From Rubrivivax sp. (lineage in GTDB: Bacteria; Pseudomonadota; Gammaproteobacteria; Burkholderiales; Burkholderiaceae_C), in the NCBI GenBank assembly GCA_027484825.1, contig JAIXSE010000015.1, forward strand, positions 248,001 to 312,000: DNA of 64,000 nt. Direction: 5' to 3'. The position numbers and the translations under genes were made by a program. This document shows positions 1 through 8,986 of the stretch, piece by piece (position 1 is the first letter of the stretch; the number at the start of each line of letters is the position of its first letter). The notes below the pieces were generated by a model. It searched no databases. It worked only from the letters and a program-made list of their open reading frames with translations, and was not told the DNA's origin.

Positions 1-1730
1 CCGATTCACCGTCCCGCGCGCAAGTGCCGCTGGCCCTGATGCTGGCCAAGGCCCAATGGCTCAAGAACAACGGTCAGCTGGGGGCCGGCATTCGGGTGTT
101 GTCGGCCTTGTCCGACCTGGACCCGGCCGCCGCCGAGCCGCGCATGCTGTTCCGCGCGCTGCTGCTGCGCGGTTATCTGCAGAGCGACTATGGGGAGGTG
201 GATGCGTCGGTTGAGAGCCTGGGCAAAGCCATCGACCTGGCGCGGGTCATGGGCTCGACCTGGCGGGCTGCGAGCGCTCAGACCACCCTGGCGATCTCCT
301 ACTACCGAGCCCAGCAGGCGGACCATGCCCAGCAGATCGTGGACGAGGCACTGGAGGCGGCCCGGCGCGACCCGGACCCGGTGCTGCTCTACAGCGTCTA
401 CACGATGATGGCCGTCGTGCACTCGCAAGATGCCGACCCCGTGCGCAACAAGCTGGGCAGCGAGCAGGCGCTGCGGTATGCGCAGGAAGCCCAGTCCCGC
501 TATCTGGAAGCACTGGCACTGGGCAACCTGGCCGACGTCGAGCTGCGCCAGGAAAACTATTCGCGGGCCCTGGACTTGTCCCAGCGTGCCAACGTGCTGG
601 CGCAGAGCCTGCGCGACATCCAGACCGAAATCCTGGCCCGCCACAACATGGGCATCGCCAAGATCGGCCTGCGGCGACTGGAAGAGGGCAAGCGCGACGT
701 GCTGCAGGCCATCACCATGGATGCACAGCGCGAGGCCAGCAGCTCCACCGCCGAGTCCTGGCTGGAGCTGGGTCGTTATCTGGAGAAGGCGGACGACGTT
801 GCCGGCGCTGTCGATGCGTATCACCGCTCGCGGCGGCTGTTCGATGCGGTGCTGCGGGACGAAACCCGCAAGGCCATGCTGGAGGCGCAGGCGCGTTTTG
901 AAGACCAGCAGCGCCGACGCGAGATCCAGCTGCTGAACCAGGACAACAGCCTCAAGGCCGAACAGATCCGCAACCGTGACCTGCAGCTGAAGCTGTGGTC
1001 CGAGGTGGGCGTCGGCGTGCTGCTGTCCGGTGCGCTGCTGGCGCTGGCCTACCGACGGGTGCGCCGCACCAATGCGGCGCTGGCGCAGACCAATGAATCG
1101 CTGCGGGTGCAGAGCGAGCGCGACCCGCTCACCGGCCTTGCGAACCGGCGCCATTTCCAGAAGGACGTGGCCGCCCGCTGCGACGCCCAGCAGGGCCTGC
1201 GAGGCAGTCTGTTCCTGGTGGACATCGACCACTTCAAGCGCATCAACGACCAGTGGGGCCATGCCGCCGGCGATTCGGTGCTGGTGGAAGTGGCCCGCCG
1301 TCTGCGCAGTGTCTTGCGCGAGCAGGACCTGGTGGTGCGCTGGGGCGGCGAGGAGTTCCTCATCCTCGTGCGCTCGGAAAACACCGAGGACGCGCGGCTG
1401 CTGGCCCAGCGCCTGCTGGACCAGATCGGCGGCATGCCAGTGGACCACGGGCCGCTGTCGATTCCCATCAGCGCGTCCATCGGTTTTGCCAGCTTCCCGA
1501 TGGCGCCTGCGGGCCTGACGCTCGAATGGGAACGCGCCGTGGACATGGCCGACACCGTCATGTACCTGAGCAAGGCCCATGGCCGGAACAAGGCCTATGG
1601 CGTGTCGGCGGTTCATGCCGGCACCCGCGAGGAACTGCTGACACTGGCCAGCCGCTTGGAATCGGCATGGCACCAGGGGCAGGTGGACCTGATCAGCCTG
1701 CTGGGTCCGCAGATGGAGGACCGGTCGTGA
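1..1730 (+). CDS. TPR-containing membrane diguanylate cyclase (5'-partial)
   Basis: The frame is open to the left edge of the window, so the true start lies upstream; the first in-window start-like codon is GTG at 24. The N-terminal ~300 residues are alpha-helical and tetratricopeptide-like (repeated YxxALDLSQRA-type helices), probably a periplasmic sensor. One membrane helix follows (VGVGVLLSGALLALAY), then a GGDEF domain with the DPLTGLANRR entry, DIDHF metal-binding motif and an intact GGEEF active site (bases 1344-1358). An RxxD inhibitory site (REQD) lies five residues before GGEEF, so product inhibition by c-di-GMP is expected. The enzyme should make c-di-GMP from two GTP. Its stop overlaps the GTG start of a paralogue by 4 bp, so the two are co-translated. 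Confidence 0.85.
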   Translation, partial: DSPSRAQVPLALMLAKAQWLKNNGQLGAGIRVLSALSDLDPAAAEPRMLFRALLLRGYLQSDYGEVDASVESLGKAIDLARVMGSTWRAASAQTTLAISYYRAQQADHAQQIVDEALEAARRDPDPVLLYSVYTMMAVVHSQDADPVRNKLGSEQALRYAQEAQSRYLEALALGNLADVELRQENYSRALDLSQRANVLAQSLRDIQTEILARHNMGIAKIGLRRLEEGKRDVLQAITMDAQREASSSTAESWLELGRYLEKADDVAGAVDAYHRSRRLFDAVLRDETRKAMLEAQARFEDQQRRREIQLLNQDNSLKAEQIRNRDLQLKLWSEVGVGVLLSGALLALAYRRVRRTNAALAQTNESLRVQSERDPLTGLANRRHFQKDVAARCDAQQGLRGSLFLVDIDHFKRINDQWGHAAGDSVLVEVARRLRSVLREQDLVVRWGGEEFLILVRSENTEDARLLAQRLLDQIGGMPVDHGPLSIPISASIGFASFPMAPAGLTLEWERAVDMADTVMYLSKAHGRNKAYGVSAVHAGTREELLTLASRLESAWHQGQVDLISLLGPQMEDRS

Positions 1731-3808
1731 GCCGCCGCCTGTCCTGCGCGCCGCGCCGGGTCCTTGCGGCCTTGCTGCTGTCGGTCGGCCTGAGCGGCCC
1801 GGCCGTGGTGTCCGCCCACGAAAACCACGACAGCCACGACAACCACGACCGCCAGCTGGATGCCGAACTGGCCCAATGGGAACGCACCGGCTACAACGAT
1901 CCCAAAGAAGCCCTGAGGGGCCTGCAGGCGATGCGGGCCAACCGCGCCGAGGCCCATCGTCCGGCGCACGCCCTGCGCATCGACTACACCATCGCCCGTG
2001 TGCAGGCCCTGGCGGGCGACATGGACGAAGCGCGGCGCTGGGCCGACCGGCTCGAGCAGCGGCCCGGTGGACGTCCGCTGGCCTTGCTGCTGCGGGCGCA
2101 GGTGCAGGACCGGTCCGGTCAGCCGGTCAAGGCCGGTGAGCTGGCCCAGCAGGCACTGACCGACCTGGACCCCGGCTGCCCGCAGGAGATGTCGTCCTTC
2201 CAGCTCGCACCCGATTGCGACTGGCGCAGCAGCTACACCGCGCTGCGCATCGTGGCGCGGGCCCAAAGCGCCCGGGGCGAGCCGGCCTCGGCGCAGGTGC
2301 GGCTGCTGAGGGCGCTGGCGCTGGCCCAGTCGGCCGGCGACACCTTCGCCACGCTGACCGCCATGTCGCAACTGGCCATGAATGCCCAGGACCTGGACCA
2401 GCCGACTCAGGCCCAGCAATGGATGTCCCAGGCCTTGCAGCTTGCGCAGGGCGATGTGGGGGCCACGGTGCGGCTGCGCATCACCGAGTCCACCATGGCG
2501 GCGCTTCGCAACGACACCAAGTCGCAACTGGCCTTGCTGGAGGACGGGCTGCGTCTGGCCGCCCACACAAATGCGCGCCGGGAGGTGGCCAGCATGCAGG
2601 CCAGCCTGGCCGACGCCTACATGCACACCCAGCAGCCGGCGCGGGCGGCCATGCTGGCCCGGCAGGCGCTGCCGGTGGTGCTGGAATTCGGCGACCAGAA
2701 GCTGGAGAGGACGCTGCGCCACAACCTGTCGGTGTCGCTGGTGCTGCTGCGGCAGTTCGAGGCGGCCAGGCGCGAGATCAACCGGGTGATCGAGCTGGCC
2801 CGGGGCGACAACGATGCCGTGCGACGCATCCTGCAACTGCGGGAACTGGGCGAGGCCTATGCCGCGGTGAACCAGCCGCGCGAGGCGCTGCGGCTTTATC
2901 ACGAGGAACGCAGCCTCAGCGCTGAAACGGCCCAGCGCAAGCGGGAATCCGCGCTGCGTCAGCTCAGCCACCAATACGACAGCGAGGCGCGCCAGCGCGA
3001 CCTGGAGCTGGCCCGTCGCCAGCAGGCCCTGCAAAGCCAGGAACTGACCAACCGGCGGCTGGCGCAGTATGTGGGGGTCGGCCTGGCCGTGCTGCTGGGC
3101 TTGTCCGTGGTGCTGATGGTCGTGATGCTGGTGCGGGTGCGCGACACCAACAAGCGGCTCAAGGCCAACCAGAGCCTGCTGCGGGCCCAGAGTGAACGCG
3201 ACCCGCTGACCGAGCTGGCCAACCGTCGGCACTTCCTGTCGGTGATGGACCGCCAAGCGGGTGAGACCTTCCGCGGCGCGCTGCTGATGATCGACATCGA
3301 CCACTTCAAGCAGGTCAACGACCGCCACGGCCATGCGGCCGGCGACATGGTCATCCGCGAAGTGGCCCGGCGCATCAGCCAGGCGGTGCGCTCGGACGAT
3401 CTGGTGGTGCGCTGGGGGGGCGAGGAATTCCTGGTGTTCGCCCCGACGGTGGCGCCCGCCGCCTTGCAGCATCTGGCCGATCGCATCCTGAGCGGCGTGG
3501 GCAGCCTGCCGATCTCGATTCCCGAGGGCTCGATCCGGGTGACGGCTTCGATTGGATATGCCCACTTCCCGCTGGCCCCGGCGCAGTTGCCCCAGCACTG
3601 GGAGCAGGCGGTCAACTGGGCGGACATGGCCCTGTACACCGCCAAGTCCCAGGGCCGCAACCGGGCGCACGGCATCGAGGCGGTGCAGGCGGACGATGCC
3701 CAGGCCCTGTCCCAGGTGGAGACCGACTTCGAAGCCGCCTGCGGCCGCGGGCTGGTACGGTTGCAGACTTTGCTGGGACCTGAACTGCCTGGCGAGGCCC
3801 TCCCCTGA
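1727..3808 (+). CDS. TPR-containing diguanylate cyclase, paralogue of the upstream gene
   Basis: The GTG at 1727 overlaps the preceding stop (GTGA). It is followed at once by a signal peptide (VSRRLSCAPRRVLAALLLSV...VSA) and a His/Asp-rich stretch (HENHDSHDNHD), which supports this start; the protein is 693 aa. Residues ~60-430 are TPR-like helices, then a coiled segment, one membrane helix (YVGVGLAVLLGLSVVLMVVML) and a C-terminal GGDEF domain with DIDHF and GGEEF at 564-568. RSDD at the I-site position predicts c-di-GMP feedback inhibition. Architecture and linker sequences match the upstream gene, indicating a local duplication. The His/Asp cluster after the signal peptide might bind metal; that is speculation. 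Confidence 0.88.
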   Translation: MSRRLSCAPRRVLAALLLSVGLSGPAVVSAHENHDSHDNHDRQLDAELAQWERTGYNDPKEALRGLQAMRANRAEAHRPAHALRIDYTIARVQALAGDMDEARRWADRLEQRPGGRPLALLLRAQVQDRSGQPVKAGELAQQALTDLDPGCPQEMSSFQLAPDCDWRSSYTALRIVARAQSARGEPASAQVRLLRALALAQSAGDTFATLTAMSQLAMNAQDLDQPTQAQQWMSQALQLAQGDVGATVRLRITESTMAALRNDTKSQLALLEDGLRLAAHTNARREVASMQASLADAYMHTQQPARAAMLARQALPVVLEFGDQKLERTLRHNLSVSLVLLRQFEAARREINRVIELARGDNDAVRRILQLRELGEAYAAVNQPREALRLYHEERSLSAETAQRKRESALRQLSHQYDSEARQRDLELARRQQALQSQELTNRRLAQYVGVGLAVLLGLSVVLMVVMLVRVRDTNKRLKANQSLLRAQSERDPLTELANRRHFLSVMDRQAGETFRGALLMIDIDHFKQVNDRHGHAAGDMVIREVARRISQAVRSDDLVVRWGGEEFLVFAPTVAPAALQHLADRILSGVGSLPISIPEGSIRVTASIGYAHFPLAPAQLPQHWEQAVNWADMALYTAKSQGRNRAHGIEAVQADDAQALSQVETDFEAACGRGLVRLQTLLGPELPGEALP

Positions 3809-3825
3809 CTGCGCCCCACGCCCCC

Positions 3826-5484
3826 ATGCGTCTGACCGATTCCGACCCTTCGCCACGCCAGCGGCTGCAACGTTATGTCCAGGCCTGCCTGAAGGACGAC
3901 CTGGTGGCCGCGCTCGTGGTGAGCGTGCTGCTGATTCCGCAAAGCCTGGCCTATGCCATGCTGGCCGGGCTGCCGCCGCAGGTGGGCCTGTATGCCAGCC
4001 TGATGCCACCGCTGCTGTATGCGGCGCTGGGCTCCAGCCCTTTCCTGAATGTGGGCCCGGTGGCCGTGCTGGCTCTGATGATCCTGCAGACCCTGCAACT
4101 GGCGCCGGCCGGCGTGAGCCCCAGCGAAGCCGCATTGGTGCTGGCCGCCGAGGTGGGCCTGCTGCTGGGCGCCGCCGCCTTGCTGCGACTCGATGCCTTG
4201 GCCGCCCTGCTGTCCGTGCCGGTGCTGCACGGATTCGAAACCGGCGCCACCCTGGCGATTGCGGCCAGCCAGTTGCCGGTGTTGCTGGGCCTGACGGCCT
4301 CCGGCGCGACGCTGCCGGAACTATGGTTCTCGGCGCAGCAGCAGGGCTTCGACGTGAAGGGCATCAGTGCCGCGTTCGGCGTGACGGCCTTGGTCGCGTT
4401 GGTGGTGGTGCGGCGACTGCCCAAGGGTCTGCCGGCACGACTGGCACCGCTGGGGGTGCTGCTGGCGGGTGTGGCGGCTGCCTGGGCGCTGGATCCGCAA
4501 GGCCTGGCCCGGGTCGGCACGCTGCCGCCGCTGGCCCTGCACCTCACGGTGCCGCGCCTGGACCCGGCCCTGTGGATGGCGCTGCTGCCCGGCGCCGCGC
4601 TGATTGCGCTGCTGGGATATGTCTCCAGCCTGGCGGTGGCGGAGTCCCTGGCTCGCCGGGTGGGACAGCGGGTGTTCCCGCGCCGGGAATTGATGGGGCT
4701 GGCCGGCGCCAACCTGGCCGCCGCGCTGACCGGCGGCATGCCGGCGGCCGCCAGCTTCTCCCGCAGCGTGCTGATGAGCGATGCGGGCAGCCGCAGCCGC
4801 ATGACCGGCGTGTTTGTGGCGGCGCTGATGGGCCTGGCACTGCTGACCTTGTCGCCGGTGCTGGCCTGGTGTCCCAAGCCGGTGCTGGCGGCCAGCATCA
4901 TCGTGGCGGTGCTGTCCGGGCTGGCGGTGCAGCCGTATCGCGAGGCCTGGCGCTACGACCGGGGGGAAGCGCTGCTGATGATGGCCGTCACCCTGCTGGT
5001 GCTGGGCGTGAGCATCACGGCGGCGTTGGGGCTGGGGGTGCTGGGCGCGATTGCGCTGCTGCTCAAGCGCAGCGCCAGGCCGCATGTGGCCTTGATCGGC
5101 CGCATCCCGGGCACCGAGCACTATCGCAATGTGGAGCGCTATCAGGTGGAGCTGGATCCGGCCGTGCTGGGCCTGCGCATTGACGAGAGCCTGCTGTTTC
5201 TCAACGGTCGCAGCCTGGCCGACGTGGTCCAGGCCCATCTGGACACCCATCCGGGCACGCGCCGGGTGCTGCTGCAGATGTCGCCGGTGAACAGCATTGA
5301 TTTCAGCGGCGTGAGTGCGCTCAAGGAGCTGCAGGAGGCGCTCAGCCGCCAGGGCCGGCGCCTGGACCTCAGCGAGGTCAAGGGGCCGGTGCTGGACCGG
5401 CTCAAGGCCGGCGGCTGGGAGGACTGGTTCCGCGGGCGGCTCTTCATGAGCCACCACCTGGGCATGCGGGACGGCGCGGAGTAG
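3826..5484 (+). CDS. SulP-family anion transporter with STAS domain
   Basis: This is a 552-aa SulP permease. The N-terminus has the family's conserved segment (DLVAALVVSVLLIPQSLAYAMLAGLPPQVGLYAS), described here by its key stretch IPQSLAYAMLAGLPP, followed by about ten to twelve hydrophobic helices. The C-terminal ~110 residues form a cytoplasmic STAS domain with the IDFSGV segment typical of SulP and anti-sigma-antagonist domains. Family members move sulfate, bicarbonate or dicarboxylates across the inner membrane; the substrate cannot be told from sequence. It starts 17 bp after the second TPR-GGDEF gene, so it may be the third gene of that operon. Confidence 0.9.
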   Translation: MRLTDSDPSPRQRLQRYVQACLKDDLVAALVVSVLLIPQSLAYAMLAGLPPQVGLYASLMPPLLYAALGSSPFLNVGPVAVLALMILQTLQLAPAGVSPSEAALVLAAEVGLLLGAAALLRLDALAALLSVPVLHGFETGATLAIAASQLPVLLGLTASGATLPELWFSAQQQGFDVKGISAAFGVTALVALVVVRRLPKGLPARLAPLGVLLAGVAAAWALDPQGLARVGTLPPLALHLTVPRLDPALWMALLPGAALIALLGYVSSLAVAESLARRVGQRVFPRRELMGLAGANLAAALTGGMPAAASFSRSVLMSDAGSRSRMTGVFVAALMGLALLTLSPVLAWCPKPVLAASIIVAVLSGLAVQPYREAWRYDRGEALLMMAVTLLVLGVSITAALGLGVLGAIALLLKRSARPHVALIGRIPGTEHYRNVERYQVELDPAVLGLRIDESLLFLNGRSLADVVQAHLDTHPGTRRVLLQMSPVNSIDFSGVSALKELQEALSRQGRRLDLSEVKGPVLDRLKAGGWEDWFRGRLFMSHHLGMRDGAE

Positions 5485-5553
5485 CGCGCCGGTAGGCCGC
5501 GGTAGGCCGCGGGAGGCGCCGAGGGGCGCCGGGTAGCGCCGAGGTCGCGCGGG
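5485..5553. repeat. Short GC-rich tandem repeat and hairpin between convergent genes
   Basis: The space between the SulP gene and kgtP holds two direct copies of GGTAGGCCGC and a GGCGCC-GAGG-GGCGCC inverted repeat. There is no T-run, so this is at best a weak bidirectional terminator. Confidence 0.35.
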
Positions 5554-6900
5554 TCAGTGCTCGTCGTTCAAGTAGCCGGTCTTGCGCAGGTCCGGCATGA
5601 GCCAGCACACCAGGAAGGCGAAGCCGCACATCACCGAGACGTAGACGTAGAACAGGCTCTCGTGGTTGATGGACTTGAGGTAGAGCGCGGCGGCCTCGGC
5701 CGATCCGCCGAAGATGGCGTTGCCGATGGCGTAGGACAGGCCCACACCCAGGGCGCGGATCTGGGGCGGGAACATTTCCGCCTTGATCAGTCCGCCGATG
5801 GACGTGTAGAGACTGACGATGGCCATGGCCACGATGATCAGGCCGAAGGCGGCATACGGGCTGGTGACCGACTGCAGCGCGGTGAGGATGGGCCAGGTGG
5901 CCAGCATGCCCAGCAGACCGAACAGCAGCATGGAGGTGCGGCGACCGATGCGGTCCGACAACGCGCCAAAGAGCGGCTGCATGCACATGTAGCAAAAGAG
6001 CGCCGTCAGCATGACGGTGCTGGCGACCTTCTTGTCCAGGCCCACACTGAGCACCAGATACTTCTGCATGTAGGTGGTGTAGGTGTAGAAGGCCAGTGAG
6101 CCGCCGGCGGTGAAGCCCAGCACGATCAGGAAGACCTTGGTGTGGTGCTTGAACAGCTCACGCATCGTGCCGGCGGTCTTGCTCTGGAGCTGCTCGGACT
6201 TGGCGGTCTCATTGAGCGAGCGGCGCAGGTAGAAGGCCACCACGGCGGTCAGGGCGCCGGCCACGAAGGGAATGCGCCAGCCCCACTCGTGCAACTGGGC
6301 GTCGGTGAGGGTCAGCTCCAGGACGGCGACGACCGCCACCGCCAGCAACTGGCCGCCGATCAGGGTCACATACTGGAACGAGGCATAAAAGCCGCGCTGG
6401 CCGCGCAGGGCGACCTCGCTCATGTAGGTGGCGCTGGTGCCGTATTCCCCGCCCACGGACAGACCTTGGAACAGACGGGCCAGCAGCAGCAGGGCCGGGG
6501 CCATTACGCCGATGCTGTTGTAGGTGGGCATGAAGGCGATGGCCAGGGAGCCGCCGCACATCATCAGCACCGAAATCATCATGGCCGTCTTGCGGCCTTT
6601 TTTGTCGGCGATGCGGCCAAACAGCCAGCCGCCCACCGGTCGCATCAGAAAGCCCAGGGCGAACACAGCGGCGCTGTTGAGCTGCTGCACCACCGGGTCA
6701 CCCTTCGGGAAGAAGGCCTGGGCGAAATAGATGGAGGTGAAGGCGTAGACGTAGAAGTCGAACCATTCCACCAGGTTGCCGGAGGACGCACCCACGATCG
6801 CCATGATGCGGTCGCGTTTTTCGTGCGGTGTGTAGTGGCCAGGCGTCCGGCCCGGCGGGGTGCCAGCGGTGGCTGCGGCGGGGGTGTTGAGGCTGTTCAT
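5554..6900 (-). CDS. kgtP: MHS-family 2-oxoglutarate permease (KgtP-like)
   Basis: This 448-aa major-facilitator protein follows E. coli KgtP closely along its length: [17 protein letters not shown] near the N-terminus, the loop motif [53 protein letters not shown], and [28 protein letters not shown]. It should import alpha-ketoglutarate with protons at the inner membrane. The ATG at 6900 places the family N-terminus correctly; a longer open frame to 7032 is low-complexity basic sequence and is not supported. The gene is convergent with the SulP gene and divergent from the DUF4148 gene. Confidence 0.87.
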   Translation of the reverse strand: MNSLNTPAAATAGTPPGRTPGHYTPHEKRDRIMAIVGASSGNLVEWFDFYVYAFTSIYFAQAFFPKGDPVVQQLNSAAVFALGFLMRPVGGWLFGRIADKKGRKTAMMISVLMMCGGSLAIAFMPTYNSIGVMAPALLLLARLFQGLSVGGEYGTSATYMSEVALRGQRGFYASFQYVTLIGGQLLAVAVVAVLELTLTDAQLHEWGWRIPFVAGALTAVVAFYLRRSLNETAKSEQLQSKTAGTMRELFKHHTKVFLIVLGFTAGGSLAFYTYTTYMQKYLVLSVGLDKKVASTVMLTALFCYMCMQPLFGALSDRIGRRTSMLLFGLLGMLATWPILTALQSVTSPYAAFGLIIVAMAIVSLYTSIGGLIKAEMFPPQIRALGVGLSYAIGNAIFGGSAEAAALYLKSINHESLFYVYVSVMCGFAFLVCWLMPDLRKTGYLNDEH

Positions 6901-7189
6901 GGCGGCAAGCCTACTCTGGCGGTTTGTCGGCCGCTGACGCTGGCGCCGGGGTTGTGAACGCAGCGCGCACCCTTTGATGCTCATTCGTGCGAGGTCCGCC
7001 AGGGCGGGCGCATGGCGGACGGCGTGGGGCATTGTTCCAAATCATTCAACGGTGTGTTGCTCGCGAATGGATTTAAGGGTGAACCCTAATCCTCTATCGT
7101 TACGCCATCGACAAATCAATTCCGAGCTTGTCGAAACCGCTCGAAGCCCTTCGCAAAATGCCCTGAGGCTGAATTTGAAAGGAATCATC

Positions 7190-7516
7190 ATGAGCACCAA
7201 GAACATCTTCGCATCCGTGGTTTTTGCTTCTGTCGCCGCAATTTCCGGCCAGGCGATGGCCAATGACAACCCGCATCTGCAACCGGTGAACACGCCGAGC
7301 CAGGTGAGCCGTGCTGAAGTGCTGGCGGACCTGCAGATTTATCGTGAATCGGGTCTGCAGGCGGTGGAGCAGTCGGAGACCTACGGTTATGACGTGGCCC
7401 GTCGCCAGCAGGCGCAGGCCAAGTATGCCGAGCTGCGCCGCTCGCCCTACTACGCCACCCTGGTGAAGCGCTTCGGCGGCGACGCCCCCTCCGCCACCAC
7501 CGTTGCAGGCAAGTAA
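7190..7516 (+). CDS. DUF4148 small periplasmic protein
   Basis: This 108-aa protein has a clear signal peptide (MSTKNIFASVVFASVAAISG, cleavage after QAMA). The mature part carries SRAEVLADLQIYRESGL and the short YxxLRRSPYY-like segment typical of the DUF4148 proteins abundant in Burkholderiales. A Shine-Dalgarno GAAAGGA lies 6-7 bp before the ATG. Function is unknown; members are often regulated by stress or quorum signals. Longer upstream in-frame sequence lacks a signal peptide and is not used. A strong intrinsic terminator lies 250 bp downstream. Confidence 0.8.
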   Translation: MSTKNIFASVVFASVAAISGQAMANDNPHLQPVNTPSQVSRAEVLADLQIYRESGLQAVEQSETYGYDVARRQQAQAKYAELRRSPYYATLVKRFGGDAPSATTVAGK

Positions 7517-7518
7517 GG

Positions 7519-7660
7519 CCCCCCAGTCGCTTCCGCTCCTGCCCCCAAGGGGCGCCTCCCTGCGGCCTGGTGGACTTGTGCCCCCCAGTCGCTTCCGCTC
7601 CTGCCCCCAGGGGGCACCTCCCAGCGGCCTGGCAAAGCCAGATCCGCGGGAGTGACTTGG
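7519..7660 (-). repeat. Three-hairpin intergenic repeat, two copies (one partial)
   Basis: Two tandem copies lie in the orientation opposite to those at 12.6 kb: a shortened copy at 7519-7572 and a full copy at 7579-7660. Read on the minus strand the full copy shows CTGGC-TTT-GCCAG, GCCGC-TGG-GAGGT (imperfect) and GCCCCC-TGGGGGC, then GGAGCGGAAGCGACTGGGG. The element follows the DUF4148 stop directly. Confidence 0.85.
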
Positions 7661-7763
7661 GAGGCTCGGTCAGGCTTGGCCTGACGAGCGGCGACGGATC
7701 AGTTTCGGTCGGCGGTGGTGGTTCTCCGCACTCCTCCTCCTCACGCCTCCGCCGACCCCCTCT

Positions 7764-7809
7764 ATACCCTTTGAGAGATATTCGTATCTCCCAAGGGGTA
7801 TTCTTTTTT
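7764..7809 (+). terminator. Strong rho-independent terminator
   Basis: A 17-bp inverted repeat (ATACCCTTTGAGAGATA pairing with TATCTCCCAAGGGGTAT, one wobble and one mismatch) closes on a TTCG tetraloop at 7781-7784. It is followed by TCTTTTTTG. It would end transcripts from the DUF4148 gene. Confidence 0.85.
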
Positions 7810-7946
7810 GTGCCCCACCATGCGAATATCCGGGCAATAACGGAATTCATCGCGCGGGGACGGGCATACCCGATACCGCCCCCTCGCACGAATATCCACA
7901 ATCTTCACAACGCTCTCACCGCCCCCATGGCGCCCCGCGCCTGGGG
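7810..7946. other. Spacer without a gene
   Basis: This stretch between the terminator and the next repeat has no convincing reading frame. It carries two copies of CGAATATCC (7823-7831 and near 7889), matching in reverse the ATATTCG at the terminator loop, plus a small GGGCATACCC palindrome. The LysR promoter is likely here, but no clear -35/-10 pair was found. Confidence 0.4.
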
Positions 7947-7947
7947 C

Positions 7948-8031
7948 CCCCAAGCCACTCCCGCGGATCTGGCTCTGCCAGGCCGCTGGGAGGCGCCCCT
8001 TGGGGGCAGGAGCGAAGCGACTGGGGGGCCA
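7948..8031 (+). repeat. Three-hairpin intergenic repeat abutting the LysR start
   Basis: A full copy with the units CTGGC-TCT-GCCAG, GCCGC-TGG-GAGGC and GCCCC-TTG-GGGGC, ending in GAGCGAAGCGACTGGGGGG. It ends 8 bp before the LysR ATG, so it would lie in the 5' leader and occupies the place where a ribosome-binding site would be expected. Confidence 0.85.
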
Positions 8032-8039
8032 ACATCCAG

Positions 8040-8951
8040 ATGGACCGGATTGTGCAGATGCGGGCTTTTGCCCGGGTGGTGGAAACCGGCAGCTTCACCA
8101 AGGCGGCCGAGTCGATGGACTTGCCCAAGGCCAGTCTGACACGGCTCGTCCAGGCCCTGGAAGCACGGCTGCGCGTGCAATTGCTGACCCGCACCACGCG
8201 CAAGGTGACCGTCACTCAGGACGGCGCCGCCTACTACGAACGCACCGTCGCGCTGCTCAGCGAGCTCGAAGCCATCGACCAGGGCATGCTGCACGACAAC
8301 AGCCGCCCCCGCGGCCGCCTGCGCGTGGACGTGACCACCCTCACCGGCTCCAAAGTGCTGATCCCCGCCATGGCGGACTTCCATGCCCGCTACCCCGAAA
8401 TCGAAGTCGCCCTGGGCGTCAGCGACCGCTCCATCGACCTGCTCGTGGACAACGTGGACCTGGTGCTGCGCGTGGGCAAGGTGGACGATCCAGGGCTGGT
8501 CGCCCGTCGCGTCGGCCAGATCCGCTTCCGCATCTGCGCCTCCCCCGCCTACCTCCAGCAGCACGGTCACCCTCAGCACCCCGAAGACCTGGACCAGGCG
8601 CCGCACTGGTCCGTGGGTTACTTCTCCCCCCGCACCGGCCGCATTTTTCCGTTCACCTTCTGGCGCGACGGCAAAGGCCTGGAAATCCAGGGACGCCGCC
8701 GGCTGGACGTGAACGACAGCAACGCCTATCTCGCCGCCGGCCTGTCAGGCCTGGGTGTTGTCCAACTGGCGGCCTATGCCGTCGAGGACCATGTGGCCAG
8801 CGGCGCCCTGGTCCCGCTCTTCGAGGACTGGGAAGGGCCCGAAGTGCCCGTCTACATCGTCTATTCCCCGAACCGCTACGTCTCCGCCCGCATGCGTGTC
8901 TTCGTCGAATGGGTTGCTGAAACGCTCAAGCACCGGGGCCTCGGCGTCTAG
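8040..8951 (+). CDS. LysR-family transcriptional regulator
   Basis: A 303-aa regulator with an N-terminal winged helix-turn-helix (FARVVETGSFTKAAESMDLPKASLTRLVQALE, key part SFTKAAESM) and a C-terminal substrate-binding domain ending with ARMRVFVEWVAETL. The start MDRIVQMRAF is typical for the AaeR/DmlR-like group that often controls oxidoreductase or efflux genes. There is no Shine-Dalgarno before the ATG because a repeat element ends 8 bp upstream. No obvious target is divergently transcribed nearby, so the effector and regulon are unknown. Confidence 0.9.
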   Translation: MDRIVQMRAFARVVETGSFTKAAESMDLPKASLTRLVQALEARLRVQLLTRTTRKVTVTQDGAAYYERTVALLSELEAIDQGMLHDNSRPRGRLRVDVTTLTGSKVLIPAMADFHARYPEIEVALGVSDRSIDLLVDNVDLVLRVGKVDDPGLVARRVGQIRFRICASPAYLQQHGHPQHPEDLDQAPHWSVGYFSPRTGRIFPFTFWRDGKGLEIQGRRRLDVNDSNAYLAAGLSGLGVVQLAAYAVEDHVASGALVPLFEDWEGPEVPVYIVYSPNRYVSARMRVFVEWVAETLKHRGLGV

Positions 8952-8986
8952 CTCCCCACACAGGACCGCAGCGACTGGGAGGCCCT

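Noticed and set aside
1613-4135. An 840-codon minus-strand frame under the TPR-GGDEF genes
   Set aside because: His/Gln/Arg-rich composition, no domain, fully antisense to a clear paralogous pair.
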